A DNA stretch of 64,000 bases from Verrucomicrobiia bacterium (GTDB lineage: Bacteria > Verrucomicrobiota > Verrucomicrobiia > Limisphaerales > UBA9464): positions 1-64,000 of the forward strand of contig JAHCBB010000021.1 in assembly GCA_019634635.1 (NCBI GenBank), in the 5' to 3' direction. The notes under the pieces were generated by a model. That model did no database searches. It saw nothing but the letters and a program-made list of their open reading frames with translations, and was not told the origin of the DNA. The position numbers were made by a program, and so were the translations under genes. The first letter of the stretch is position 1, and the number at the start of each line of letters is the position of its first letter. Below are positions 41,100 to 51,000 of this stretch, one piece after another.

Positions 41100-42974
41100 A
41101 TGTGCGGCATTTGCGGCATTGTAGGCTTCGGGGAGGCTCCTGAAGTGCATCAGATCCGGGCGCGCGTGGATGCCATGCTCGACGCGCTCCGGCACCGGGG
41201 GCCCAATGCGACTGGCGCTCGGGGAGCCGACGATGCCGTCCTCGGGGCCACCCGGCTTGCGGTCCGCGGAATCGCCGCACCCGACCAGCCGTCCGTGGAC
41301 CTACCCACGGGTGTGATCGTGGTGTGCAACGGGGAGATTGATAATCACGAGGAACTGCGCCGGTGGCTGGAGGGGCGTGGACGCTCCGTGCCGGCAGGCA
41401 GCGATGTGGAGGTCCTGCCCGGCCTCTATCTGGAGCTGGGGGATGCCTTTGTGGAACGGCTTGCGGGCGCCTTTGCCCTTGCGGTGTGGGATCCCCGTTC
41501 CCGGCGTCTTTTGCTGGCCCGGGACCGGGCGGGGGAGCGCCCATTGTTCTTCACCACCCTGCCCGGGCAGTTCCGTTTTGCGAGCGAAGTCGCCGCCCTT
41601 CGCGAATCCGGAGGCGTGTCACCTCAATTCAGCGGGGAGGGGATTCGTGGTTACCTGCAGTTCGGAAACTTCGCCGCGCCCCGGTCGCCGTTTGCCCACA
41701 TCGAGAAGGTGGCTCCGGGCGAACGGCTCGTGAGGGACGCCTCGGGACTGCAGCGAAGCCGTTACTGGCGATGGTCCGTCACCCGGTGCGCCAAGCGCGC
41801 TCCTTCACTGGAGGACTTTGACTCCGTTTTTCGTGAGGCGGTCCGGCGGCAGAGCGACATGGAAACCCGGTTTGCCGTCTTTCTCAGTGGCGGACTCGAC
41901 TCCTCGCTGGTGGCCGCGGTCGCACGGTCGTTGCGTCCGGAGCTCCCGTTGCGCGCCTACACGGTCCGGTTTGATGTCGAATCCTTCGACGAGGGCGACG
42001 TGGCGGCGACGGTGGCGCAGCGTCTCGGGCTGGAGCAGCGCTGCGTGTGGGTCCGTCCGGAGGACCTGCAGTCGGAGCTGCCGGCCCTGGTGCGGCGCGT
42101 CGGCGAACCGCTGGCCGACCCGGCCTGGCTGCCGGCGGCGCTGCTCGCCCGCGAGGCGGCCCGCGACTTTCGGATGACCCTGGTCGGCGAGGGCGCGGAC
42201 GAATTGTTCGGCGGGTATCCCACCTACCTGGGGGCGCTGCTGGCGCAACGCTTCAACAGGCTGCCGGGAGCCTTCCAATCCCTTCTTCGTCGGGCGGTGA
42301 ACGCGCTGCCGGCGAGCGAGGGCAAGGTCACCGTCTCCTATCTGCTCAAGCGCTTCGTCCACGACGCGGGGGTCGAAGGCATGGCCCGGCACCAGTTGTG
42401 GAATTCCCAGATCAGCCCGGAGCTGCTGAGGCGTCTCGGGGTCGCACCGGCCCCCCTTCCCGGGGAACTCCCTCCGGAGGGCGACCTGATGGACCGCATC
42501 CAGCAATGGGATCTGGAGGTCCCCCTCGCCGAGGGACTCCTCACCAAGGCGGACCGCGCCAGCATGAGTTCCGCCATGGAGCTGCGCGCGCCCTTCCTCG
42601 ATGTCGCCGTCCTGGAGTTCGCCGCCTCGCTGCCGGTCCGCGAACGCGTGCGCGGCTTCACCACAAAGGTCTTCCTGAAGCGCTACGCCGCACGCTATCT
42701 GCCCGGCAACATCGTCCATCGCCGGAAGCGCGGTCTTTCGGTGCCGTTGGGACGCTGGCTCCGGGGTCCGATGCGGGACTGGGCCGCCGCATCCCTCGAG
42801 GGCCGCCACCTGGAACCGCTCGGCCTCCGGCCGGCTGGCGCCCGCGCGATCTTCCAGGAGCACCTCGATCGGAAGGCCGACCATGCGCGCGCGCTCTGGA
42901 CCCTCATCGTCCTGAGCCACTGGCATCAGCAGGTGGCGGGTTCAGAAGCGGGCAGGGACGGTGCCGACACGTAG
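41100..42974 (+). CDS. asnB: Asparagine synthase, glutamine-hydrolysing
   Basis: The 624-residue protein has the N-terminal class II glutamine amidotransferase domain with the catalytic Cys2 (MCGICGIVGFG) and the RHRGPNATGARG segment. The C-terminal ATP pyrophosphatase domain has the PP-loop FLSGGLDSSLVAAVA near residue 260 and VGEGADELFGGYPTYL. Ammonia released from glutamine would convert aspartate to asparagine through an aspartyl-AMP. Many AsnB paralogs in surface polysaccharide or modified-peptide clusters amidate other acids. Because this gene is one base after a membrane glycosyltransferase, a role in cell-envelope glycan amidation is also possible. Confidence 0.93.
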   Translation: MCGICGIVGFGEAPEVHQIRARVDAMLDALRHRGPNATGARGADDAVLGATRLAVRGIAAPDQPSVDLPTGVIVVCNGEIDNHEELRRWLEGRGRSVPAGSDVEVLPGLYLELGDAFVERLAGAFALAVWDPRSRRLLLARDRAGERPLFFTTLPGQFRFASEVAALRESGGVSPQFSGEGIRGYLQFGNFAAPRSPFAHIEKVAPGERLVRDASGLQRSRYWRWSVTRCAKRAPSLEDFDSVFREAVRRQSDMETRFAVFLSGGLDSSLVAAVARSLRPELPLRAYTVRFDVESFDEGDVAATVAQRLGLEQRCVWVRPEDLQSELPALVRRVGEPLADPAWLPAALLAREAARDFRMTLVGEGADELFGGYPTYLGALLAQRFNRLPGAFQSLLRRAVNALPASEGKVTVSYLLKRFVHDAGVEGMARHQLWNSQISPELLRRLGVAPAPLPGELPPEGDLMDRIQQWDLEVPLAEGLLTKADRASMSSAMELRAPFLDVAVLEFAASLPVRERVRGFTTKVFLKRYAARYLPGNIVHRRKRGLSVPLGRWLRGPMRDWAAASLEGRHLEPLGLRPAGARAIFQEHLDRKADHARALWTLIVLSHWHQQVAGSEAGRDGADT

Positions 42975-43083
42975 CCGGCGAGGGGGGCCATCCGTCGGGA
43001 AGCACTGGGGGCCGCGACGCAGCAGCTTCGTGAGCCGGGACGCCCTCCCATGCGGGCAAAGGCGGGTCGGGCGGCGATGGGGA

Positions 43084-46000
43084 CTATTTGAGGTCCTGCA
43101 GGTATGCGAGCAGGTCGCGAAATTCCCCGGGAGTCAGCAATTGTTCCAGGCCTTCGGGCATGGCGGAACGCTGCTGGCGCTCCAGCGATGCCACATCGGC
43201 GGCAGGCACCTGATGCAACATGCCTGTCCCGTCGCGCAGACTCACGCCCTCCGGACCCTGCGCGACGAGGATGCCCGCAACCTCCTCTCCATCCCGACGG
43301 GTCAGGGCGTAGGGTTCAAAACCCTGGGCGAACGAACTGCTCGGAAAAAGAATGGATTCCAGCAGGTCGTCTCCGGAACGGATGGCACCAATCCGCGTCA
43401 GGTCGGGACCACTCTCTCCGCCGTGTTCGCCGATGCGATGACAGCCCGCACAGGTGGCCAGGACGAACAATTCACGCCCCCGTTCCGCGTCGCCGCCGGT
43501 GAGCAGCGGTCTGAATTGCGCGAGCCGTTGCGACGGGGTGGCGTTGTTCTGTTCCCATGCCATAAGCAAGGACGCGCGCAGCGCGGCATCCCCGGGGAAC
43601 AGGCCCAGGACCTGATCCAGAGTGTCACGGTTGGGCGACCAGCCGGACCGCAATCGTGCCGTGAAGTCGTCCGCAAGCGCGGATCGGGTCTGCGCGTTTG
43701 CGGCGCGGGCGAGTGCCGGCAGGAAGGGGTCCGGCGAAACACCGCTGGCCGGCTGCATCACGGCCAGCAGACGCCCGAGTTGGGCGGGATCGAGCTGGAC
43801 ATGGGCCAGCAAATCCGTGGCCGCCAGGCGATCCGGGGCGGGGGCGCGGGGATCCAGAGCATCCAGTGCGAGCGTGAACAACCCGTCACTCAACTGCGGA
43901 TGGCGCGCCGTCAGACGCGCCGCGAGCAGCCGCTGTGCAGCGGGGACCGCGGCGTCCTCGGCCAGCGTCGTGAGCAGCGGTTTCCATTCCGATCGGGGAT
44001 GCGCTGCCGCAGCGCTCAGGCCGGCGGCCCGGAACGTCGGGTCGTTCAGCGCACCGGCGATCGCCGGAATCCAGGCGGGTTCGGGTTTCTGTGCGGTGAG
44101 CGAGGGCAGCAGCCCCAGAAGCAGCGCGCGGGTGGTGTCGGAGACCGGGGCGCCGGGTTGCAGGAACTCCGTGATCAGGCCGCGCACCGAGGCGTCGCCC
44201 TGGAAGGCAACGAGCAACCCTTGCAGAGCTTGGGATCGTTCGTGATCCGCCTCCGGGCCGCCAAGTTGAGCGCGCAACCACGGCAGGGCGTCCGCGGCCC
44301 AGCCCGGATGACGTTCCAGCAGACGGAGGGCCGCCAGGCGCAGCGGGGTATCATCCGCTCCAAGGGGCGCGACAAGATCCGGGAAGCGGAGGGTGTTCCA
44401 TGGAGGCTGATCGAGCAGATGGAGCGCCGCCCGGCGGACGCGCGGTGAGTCATGCGTCAGTTGGCCGCGAACAAGCGGTTCATCCGCCAGGGCAAGCAGC
44501 GCCAGGATGCAGGCGTGTTCCTCGAATGCATCCCGGGCCCGCTCCAAGGCGGACACCAGCAATGGGGCGTGGGACTTCGACCCACACACGGCCAGGGCCT
44601 CGGCGGCCGCGCGGCGCACCGGTGCGTTCGTGGAGTCAAGCCGCCGGGCCAGGGAGTCGCCGGACGATGGATCCCGGCGCAGGGCGAGCGCTCGGGAAGA
44701 AGTAGTGACGACGGTTGGGTCCGGGTCGTCAAGCAGGTCGCGGATCGCGGTCAGCGACGCGTTGTCCGACAGTTGGGCGAGCGACCACAGGACGCGGGTC
44801 CGGCTGGCTGCGCCACCGGGCCGCCCCAGCGATGCCACCAAAGCGTCCGCCGCCTGGCGCCCAACGAGTTCGCGGGCCGCCCGGTCGGCGACGACATACC
44901 GGGGATCGTCGAGACGCCTGGCGAGATCGTCGCTCGTGACTTCGTCCCATTCCAGGGATCGTCCGCGCGGATCCGGGATGGACGGCGCCTGATTCCAGCG
45001 CAGCCGGTAAATACCGCCTGGCGCGCGGGAGCTCCGGATGCGCCCGGTGGGGCAATGCTCCACATACCAGGCGCCCGTGTCCACGATGAGGAGGGATCCG
45101 TCTGCATCCTCCAGCACATCGGAGGGGTGAAAGTCCGGCGGTCTGCCGACGACGAATTCCCGGGGGGTCGAGGCGAAGGTCGAGCCGACGCGATGGAGCT
45201 CATGTCGCACGACGTTACGGGTGTTGAACTCGGCGGTGAAAAGGCTGTCACGCCACGCCGTGGGGATTCCCGCACCACGCGGACGCATCACCCCGCTGTG
45301 GGCGACGGCCGGCAGGAGTGTCAACGGCGGCAGCGTGATGCCGGTGCGGGGCAGCGGGGTGCCGCGATCTGGCGCATACGGAAACAGTCCGCCCGGCGGG
45401 CAGTCCACCAGCGCGTCGCGATGGCCGCCGGCGGGCTTCTGATACCAGTTGTCCGTGCCGATGAATTCTCCGCCGGGCAGGAATTCGATCTCGACGAGAT
45501 TCACGAATCCCCGGCTGATCACCTCCAGCCGCGAACCGTCGGGCCGGCATCGGAACAAGGCCCCGTTGCCGCCTTCGAGGAAGGAGCCGTCGCCGCGAGG
45601 CAGCCGCCAGCCGTCCGGCTCCCCCATCGTGAAATAAAGCAACCCGTCCGGTCCGAAAACCAGGCCGTGCAGACTGCCGTTGTCCTGGTGGCCGAAGCCG
45701 CTGAACAGGATTTCCCTCCGGTCCGCACGGCCGTCGCCGTCGGTGTCCGTCAGCACGATCAATTCCGGCGGATCCGCGAGGTACAGCCGGCCATTGTGCC
45801 AGGCAAGACCCATTGGGAACGTCACGCCGTCATGAAAGACCGTTGCCTGATCAAAGCGACCGTCGTTGTTCGTGTCCTCCAGACGGGTGACCCGGCAGTC
45901 GCGGGACCGTTGCTGGAGCCCTCCATAGAGGTCCCGTCCGGACGACTCCGCGACGTAGAGATACCCGGGATCATCGAAGCAGGCGAACATTGGGAACCGG

Positions 46001-46152
46001 ACGTCCGGGACGCCCGCCGCGAGGTCGAGGGTAATTTCCGGCGGAACCTGCATGCCTTCGAGAAGGGCGTCGTAGTCGAACGAGGCCGGGCCATCGCCGT
46101 GAACGAAAAGCCCGGTCGCCAGGAGTATTGCGATGCACCGGGAGCGGTTCAT
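43084..46152 (-). CDS. PVC-type membrane-bound dehydrogenase with HEAT repeats and cytochrome c
   Basis: This is a secreted protein of 1,022 residues, starting MNRSRCIAILLATGLFVHGD (signal peptide). The N-terminal half is a six-bladed propeller of the glucose/sorbosone dehydrogenase type (FPMFACFDDPGYLYVAES, GFGHQDNGSLHGLVFGPDG). HEAT-like repeats follow (about 490-830, DDPDPTVVTTSSRAL, PVRRAAAEALAVCG). A C-terminal cytochrome c domain has CAGCH at residues 901-905 and a heme-distal stretch ending in DLLAYLQDL. Such proteins are numerous in Verrucomicrobiota and Planctomycetota, and the redox substrate is not known. The frame is open 88 codons further upstream without signal-like sequence, so I start at 46152. 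The gene converges on asnB. Confidence 0.92.
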   Translation of the reverse strand: MNRSRCIAILLATGLFVHGDGPASFDYDALLEGMQVPPEITLDLAAGVPDVRFPMFACFDDPGYLYVAESSGRDLYGGLQQRSRDCRVTRLEDTNNDGRFDQATVFHDGVTFPMGLAWHNGRLYLADPPELIVLTDTDGDGRADRREILFSGFGHQDNGSLHGLVFGPDGLLYFTMGEPDGWRLPRGDGSFLEGGNGALFRCRPDGSRLEVISRGFVNLVEIEFLPGGEFIGTDNWYQKPAGGHRDALVDCPPGGLFPYAPDRGTPLPRTGITLPPLTLLPAVAHSGVMRPRGAGIPTAWRDSLFTAEFNTRNVVRHELHRVGSTFASTPREFVVGRPPDFHPSDVLEDADGSLLIVDTGAWYVEHCPTGRIRSSRAPGGIYRLRWNQAPSIPDPRGRSLEWDEVTSDDLARRLDDPRYVVADRAARELVGRQAADALVASLGRPGGAASRTRVLWSLAQLSDNASLTAIRDLLDDPDPTVVTTSSRALALRRDPSSGDSLARRLDSTNAPVRRAAAEALAVCGSKSHAPLLVSALERARDAFEEHACILALLALADEPLVRGQLTHDSPRVRRAALHLLDQPPWNTLRFPDLVAPLGADDTPLRLAALRLLERHPGWAADALPWLRAQLGGPEADHERSQALQGLLVAFQGDASVRGLITEFLQPGAPVSDTTRALLLGLLPSLTAQKPEPAWIPAIAGALNDPTFRAAGLSAAAAHPRSEWKPLLTTLAEDAAVPAAQRLLAARLTARHPQLSDGLFTLALDALDPRAPAPDRLAATDLLAHVQLDPAQLGRLLAVMQPASGVSPDPFLPALARAANAQTRSALADDFTARLRSGWSPNRDTLDQVLGLFPGDAALRASLLMAWEQNNATPSQRLAQFRPLLTGGDAERGRELFVLATCAGCHRIGEHGGESGPDLTRIGAIRSGDDLLESILFPSSSFAQGFEPYALTRRDGEEVAGILVAQGPEGVSLRDGTGMLHQVPAADVASLERQQRSAMPEGLEQLLTPGEFRDLLAYLQDLK

Positions 46153-46463
46153 GGGGCGGTCATGTTGACCCAAGGTTTGCGCGCCGGGGTTGACGGGGTC
46201 AAACGACGCCTCGCACGGTTGGTGCATTGATGCCGATGGAGGCGCCCACCGGCAGGCAGTCGCGGGACGCTGCGAAGACATCGTGAGGTCCAATGCCGAG
46301 GTCACCCTCCAGAGGTATTGGCGAGTGGGGTTCGTTGACCAACGGAACGACTGGAGGGACAGGAACGATTGGAGGGACAGGACATCCATCGCGACTGGGG
46401 ACGGGACATCCATCAATAGTTCTGGCGATACCGCGGCGTCTTTCTGGGGGCGAGGCTTTTGTC
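46153..46463. other. Intergenic region with three REP-like units upstream of the RAYT gene
   Basis: The stretch holds GGGACAGGAAC (46356-46366), GGGACAGGACATCCATC (46374-46390) and GGGGACGGGACATCCATC (46397-46414). Nothing else gene-like is seen apart from two GGGACAGG-type spacers. Confidence 0.7.
46356..46414 (+). repeat. REP-like cluster, left flank of RAYT
   Basis: Three diverged copies of a GGGACAGGACATCCATC word lie in 59 bases. The same word, in inverted orientation, stands downstream of the RAYT gene, and hairpin versions occur at 53387 and 54552. Confidence 0.75.
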
Positions 46464-47495
46464 ATGCGTCAGCGCCGGCTCAAGGCTCCTGCTTCATTTC
46501 CCGTGGCCCACTACCACTGCATGTCCCGGGTGGTGAACCGCGATTTTGTCTTCGGCCCTCCGGAACGAGAATGCTTCGTCCGTCTCCTGCGCGAGTACGA
46601 AGTCTTCTGCGGCGTGCGCGTTCTGACCTACTGCATCCTCTCCAACCACTTCCACATTCTCCTCGAGGTGCCCGCCCGCCCTGCTGTTCCCCTCTCTGCA
46701 GATGAAGTACTTGCGCGCCTGGAGGGCCTTTCCGGCTCGGCCCTTACGCCGGCCACTTTCCGACAGCGCCTTGAAAGGTATCGATCGGCTGGCGACGCGG
46801 CCGGGGAGCAGAAGTTTCTGGAGCGGATCTGCGCCACGATGTGGGACGTCAGCGGCTATATGCAGCGTCTCAAACAGCGCTTCACTCAGTGGTTCAACCG
46901 CCGGGTCGGACGCCGGGGCGTGCTTTGGGAGGAGCGTTTCCGCAGCGTCCTGGTGGAGGGCGAGGGGGATCCACTCTCGACGATGGCAGCGTACATTGAC
47001 CTGAATCCGGTGCGGGCAGGGTTGGTGGAGGATCCCATGGACTACCGCTGGTGCGGCTACGGCGCCGCGGCGGCCGGGGATGTCACCGCCCGCGAAGCGC
47101 TGGGCGTGTTGATGGCAATGGCGGAACGTCGTCCGGCAGCTGCCACGACGTGTGAGGAGGCGTTGACGCGGTATCGGATCTGGCTATTTGGGCAGGGAGA
47201 GGAGCGGGCTGGAACCGCGGAGAGCGGAAATCCGGTGCGGAAGGGATTCTCGCGGGAGGCAGTCTTGGCCGTGTTGGCGGCTCGGGGGCGGGTGGCACTG
47301 CCGGACTATGTTCGTCTGCGAGTGCGCTACTTCACCGATGGGGCGGTACTGGGGACCCGGGAGTACGTGGACCGCGTCTTCAGCGCGCTGCGGGATCGCT
47401 GGGGACCCAAACGGACAGACGGAGCCCGGCCCATGCGCGGACTGGAGGGGGACTGGTGCGTTCTGCGAGATTTACGGAAGCAGGTTTTCGGGTAA
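46464..47495 (+). CDS. REP-associated tyrosine transposase (RAYT, Y1/IS200-like)
   Basis: The 343-residue protein has the Y1 transposase fold. A start MRQRRLKAP is followed by YHCMSRVVNRDFVFG, the HUH motif as HFHILLE (about residues 64-70) and a tyrosine-bearing helix YMQRLKQRFTQWFNRR (about 133-148). GVLWEERFRSVLVE and YIDLNPVRAGLV complete the family pattern. RAYTs cut and move or maintain single-stranded REP hairpins. Strong support comes from GGGACAGGAC repeats on both sides of the gene. The C-terminal 120 residues beyond the Y1 domain look like a helical DNA-binding extension. An open frame of 57 codons upstream runs through the repeats and is not used. Confidence 0.92.
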   Translation: MRQRRLKAPASFPVAHYHCMSRVVNRDFVFGPPERECFVRLLREYEVFCGVRVLTYCILSNHFHILLEVPARPAVPLSADEVLARLEGLSGSALTPATFRQRLERYRSAGDAAGEQKFLERICATMWDVSGYMQRLKQRFTQWFNRRVGRRGVLWEERFRSVLVEGEGDPLSTMAAYIDLNPVRAGLVEDPMDYRWCGYGAAAAGDVTAREALGVLMAMAERRPAAATTCEEALTRYRIWLFGQGEERAGTAESGNPVRKGFSREAVLAVLAARGRVALPDYVRLRVRYFTDGAVLGTREYVDRVFSALRDRWGPKRTDGARPMRGLEGDWCVLRDLRKQVFG

Positions 47496-48016
47496 GTGGG
47501 AGAGCGTCACGACCAGATTGTGTGGAGCGGATTGGAGAAAATGCGCTCAAGCGCAACAGGCTGACGCGTCATCGGAAGTTGTTGGAGCTGCCGTATTGCT
47601 TCGCTGATAGGTCGGATCGGTTCGCGTGGACTGGGGGCGAGGATCCAGTCCAAGGGTCATCGGCGTGATCAGGGCTGCAGATTCTCCGGAGGGGAGGAGC
47701 CGCGAACGAAAATAGGTGCGCCGTTGGATGGAGGTCCTGTCCCTTGCACCTTTGCACCTGAGCAAACGTCCTGACCCTTGGTTTCCCTCTTGGTTTCCCG
47801 GACTTGAACGGTTGTCCTGTCCCTGGCCCTTGACCCTCTGGCCCTTGAACTTCATGGGTCCTGTCCCTGATCTGCTCGGAATGTCGGGCGTGTCGTCTGG
47901 AACGTTCGTGCAGGCCCCTCCGGGTGTATGGGACTGGCTCATCGCGTTGGTGCGGGGCGGATGGTGGCAACTCATTGCGCAGACCACCCCGCGTTGCTAT
48001 CGAAGCGAAGCGAACC
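47496..48016. other. Intergenic region with REP-like units downstream of RAYT
   Basis: No protein-like frame is seen. GATGGAGGTCCTGTCCC (47727-47743) is the inverted form of the left-flank word, and GTCCTGTCCC recurs at 47814-47823 and 47858-47867 (with a diverged GTCCTGACCC near 47768). The units alternate with CCCTTGNAC-like words, giving a loose periodic texture. Confidence 0.6.
47727..47867 (-). repeat. REP-like cluster, right flank of RAYT
   Basis: Inverted copies of the GGGACAGGAC word at 47727-47743, 47814-47823 and 47858-47867, so the RAYT gene is bracketed by repeats in opposite orientation. Confidence 0.75.
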
Positions 48017-51000
48017 ATGCCTTCAAACCTCCACCGCTCCTCCAGTTGCCCGGCATCTGACGGCGCGAGTTTCGAGTCATTGCCGGCACGACGGGCACGT
48101 GGGCTCGGAGGGCCCCGCCTCAGCCGGGTGATGCTGTGGATGTTGTACGCAAGTTCCGTGCTCCACGGGATCGAGGTCCACGCACAGCGAGTGCTTTCCG
48201 GAATCGAGTTGCTGGGGCGGACGTACGACGTGTTTGCCATCCCTCCGGTGGGCGGATTGTACGGATCAATGAAGGCGCTCAACAACCGGCAGGCCTTCAT
48301 CACGCCGTTTGGTTCGGAAAGCGTGGCGACGGCGGTCGGAGTGATTGGGGGTGCCGAAGCGGCGGGCTATGCAGGAGTTTACCGTCCGTCCGCAGGGGTC
48401 AGTTTCCTCAGGAGCAATGTCACTCTCGGGGAGTTTTCCGTCGCTGAGGACGTCAGCGACACCGGGGTGGTGGTGGGTTGGGAGCGGACCCGTCCGCCGC
48501 GGGCATTCCTCTGGTCCTCCGACCGCGGGCTGCAATATCTGGACGAACTGTACCCGGCGGTGCGAACGCTGAGTCTGATGCCCGATCCCAACCAGCAGCC
48601 GACGGGAACTCAGGGGTATCGGATCAACCGCCATCAGGAAGTACTGCTTCGTGGAGCCCTGGTCCCCGGCCTGCCGAACCATCAGGGCTTTTACCGACTG
48701 AGTTCCAACGGCGTCGTGTCTCCCTTGGTGCTGGCCGAAACCCAGGGACTTGACCTTAACAACCACGGTGAGTTGCCACCGCCCGGGCCGCCAGGCTCCG
48801 ATACCCTCGTCCTGAACGACCGGGGCGATCATGCGGGCATCGTCGTCAACGCGCAGGGAACCACCATCGTGGGAGCCACGCGCAACGGTCGCCTCCTTCC
48901 GAACTCTGAAGGCACCCGGCCCACGGCAATTAACAATCTCGGACAGGTCGCCGCCTGGCCGGGGTTGGTATGGGGACCGGACGACGGTCGCACGGACATC
49001 CGGGCAGCGCTGGCGGCGCAGGATCCCAATCGCCGGCTCCCCGGGTACTATCCCAACGGCATCAACGGGATGAGCGACACGTTCATCAACGACGCCGGCG
49101 ACGTCGTCTGGGCCAATCTGTTCCTCCAGCCGGTGTGCCCGGAAATTTCCATCGCGGTGGCTTTGGGGACCGGGTTTGAGGTGGCGGGTTCCCAGTTGTC
49201 CGTGCAGGTCGGCGCGCGGTTCAAGGCGACGGTCACCGTGCGAAACATCGGGCGCGTGCTTCTGCGCGATATGGCGGTTGTCCTATCCCCGGCGCCGCAG
49301 AATTTCCATCTGCTGGCGGGACCCTCGCCCGCGGTCCCCGGTGTGCTGGCTCCCGGAGGGGAGTTTGCGGCGGCGTTTGAATGGGAGGCCGTTGCGGATG
49401 GGACGTATATCGGTGGCTTTGTGGTCCTTGGACGCAGCGATTGCGGACCCTTCGAACAGGGGCTTCCTCCGGCGACGATCCGGTTCGAGACCCCGCCGCT
49501 GGGGGCCCGCATCGCGGTGGCGCCGGAGACCGTTGGACTCGACGAGGAGATTGAGGTGCGCACCACGGCGACCAACCACACCTCCGGGTTGGCGACGGAG
49601 GTGCATTTCGACGCGCCGCTGGCCGTCGCCGGCGACGGTGGAGTGCGGCTTTTGACCGGGCCGTCCCCGGCCGGCGTCGCCCGGCTGAACCCCGGCGAGA
49701 GCGTCACGTTCACCAACCGCTATCTCGCCACCAACTTCGGACGGGTCCGGTTCACCGGCACCGTGGTGGGAACCCAGGAGGGCCGTCCGCTGGTTTCGAA
49801 TCCGGCCACCAGTGCCGATGTGCGCATCCAGATCCTCGGGGACCTGCTCATCCGAGGCGCCCATCAGAGCGCGGCCCGTCGCGCTGCGGATGACGTGTAC
49901 GAGGAGACGCCTTCCGCGGCACAGATGCGGACGAATCATGTGAGCCTTGGGGCCTTTTCGAATTTCGAGGTGCTCGTTCAGAACGACAACGCCACCCCGC
50001 AGACCTTCCGCATCAGGGCCGCGGAATCCGGCACCAACGGATGGTGGGTGTCGTACCGAATGGGCGACCGGGATGTCTCGGAGGATGTGCGCTCGGCGGA
50101 GGGCCTCGAGTTGGCGCCGCTGTCCCCAGGCCGCTTCCACACGTTGGCGGTCGCGGCGGTGCAGACCGATCTCGAGGCGGGCGGGGTCCAGCGGTCGCTG
50201 CTCACCTTGACCAGCCCCCGGCAGCCCGGGGTGACGCTCGATGCCGTGGAAGCCGTGAGTCAGGCGGCGTTCCGGATCGTGGTCAATTCCGATGCCGATC
50301 TGCCCGACGACGATCCTGAAGACTGCTGTTGCGACACCGGGCGCCAGTTTGCGGACGGCACGCCGGAGTGCACCCTCCGCGCCGCCATTCAGACGGCCAA
50401 TCATTTGAATGGCCTGGAGTGGATCAGCTTCGCGTTGAAGGACGCCAACGAGCGGCTGCTCCCCTCCGCCACCATCAGCCCCGAATCGGTTCTGCCGGCG
50501 ATCACCGGCCCGGTTCTGCTGGACGGCTACTCGCAGAATCCCGAGTCCCCCCTGCCGCCGGTCGAACTGACTGGCATTCGCATTCCGGCACCCGGCAGCC
50601 TGTCCACGAATCCGGATGCACTGGCCGACTGGCACGGGTTGTCTGTCCAGGCCGACGGGTGCGTGATCATGGGGATGGCGATCTCCTGGTTCCCGGATTT
50701 TGGAATTCATCTCGCCGGCGACGAGAACACCGTCCTGCGTTGTTTTGTCGGCACCGATCTCACCGGGGAGATCTCACAGGCCAATGGGGTGACGTCGGAT
50801 GATCCGGAAAACTTCACCACCGGCGGTGGCATCTTGGTGGAGGGACGGGGAAACCAGATTGGCGACGCCGGATTGGGCAACGTGATTTCGGGTGCCGACA
50901 CGGGGTATCGAACCGTCGTGACCTATGGCGTGCCTTCGGAGGGACAGGAGGTTGCGACGCTGTACTCCGGTCCCGGCATCTGGCTGCGGCCTGGCGCGGA

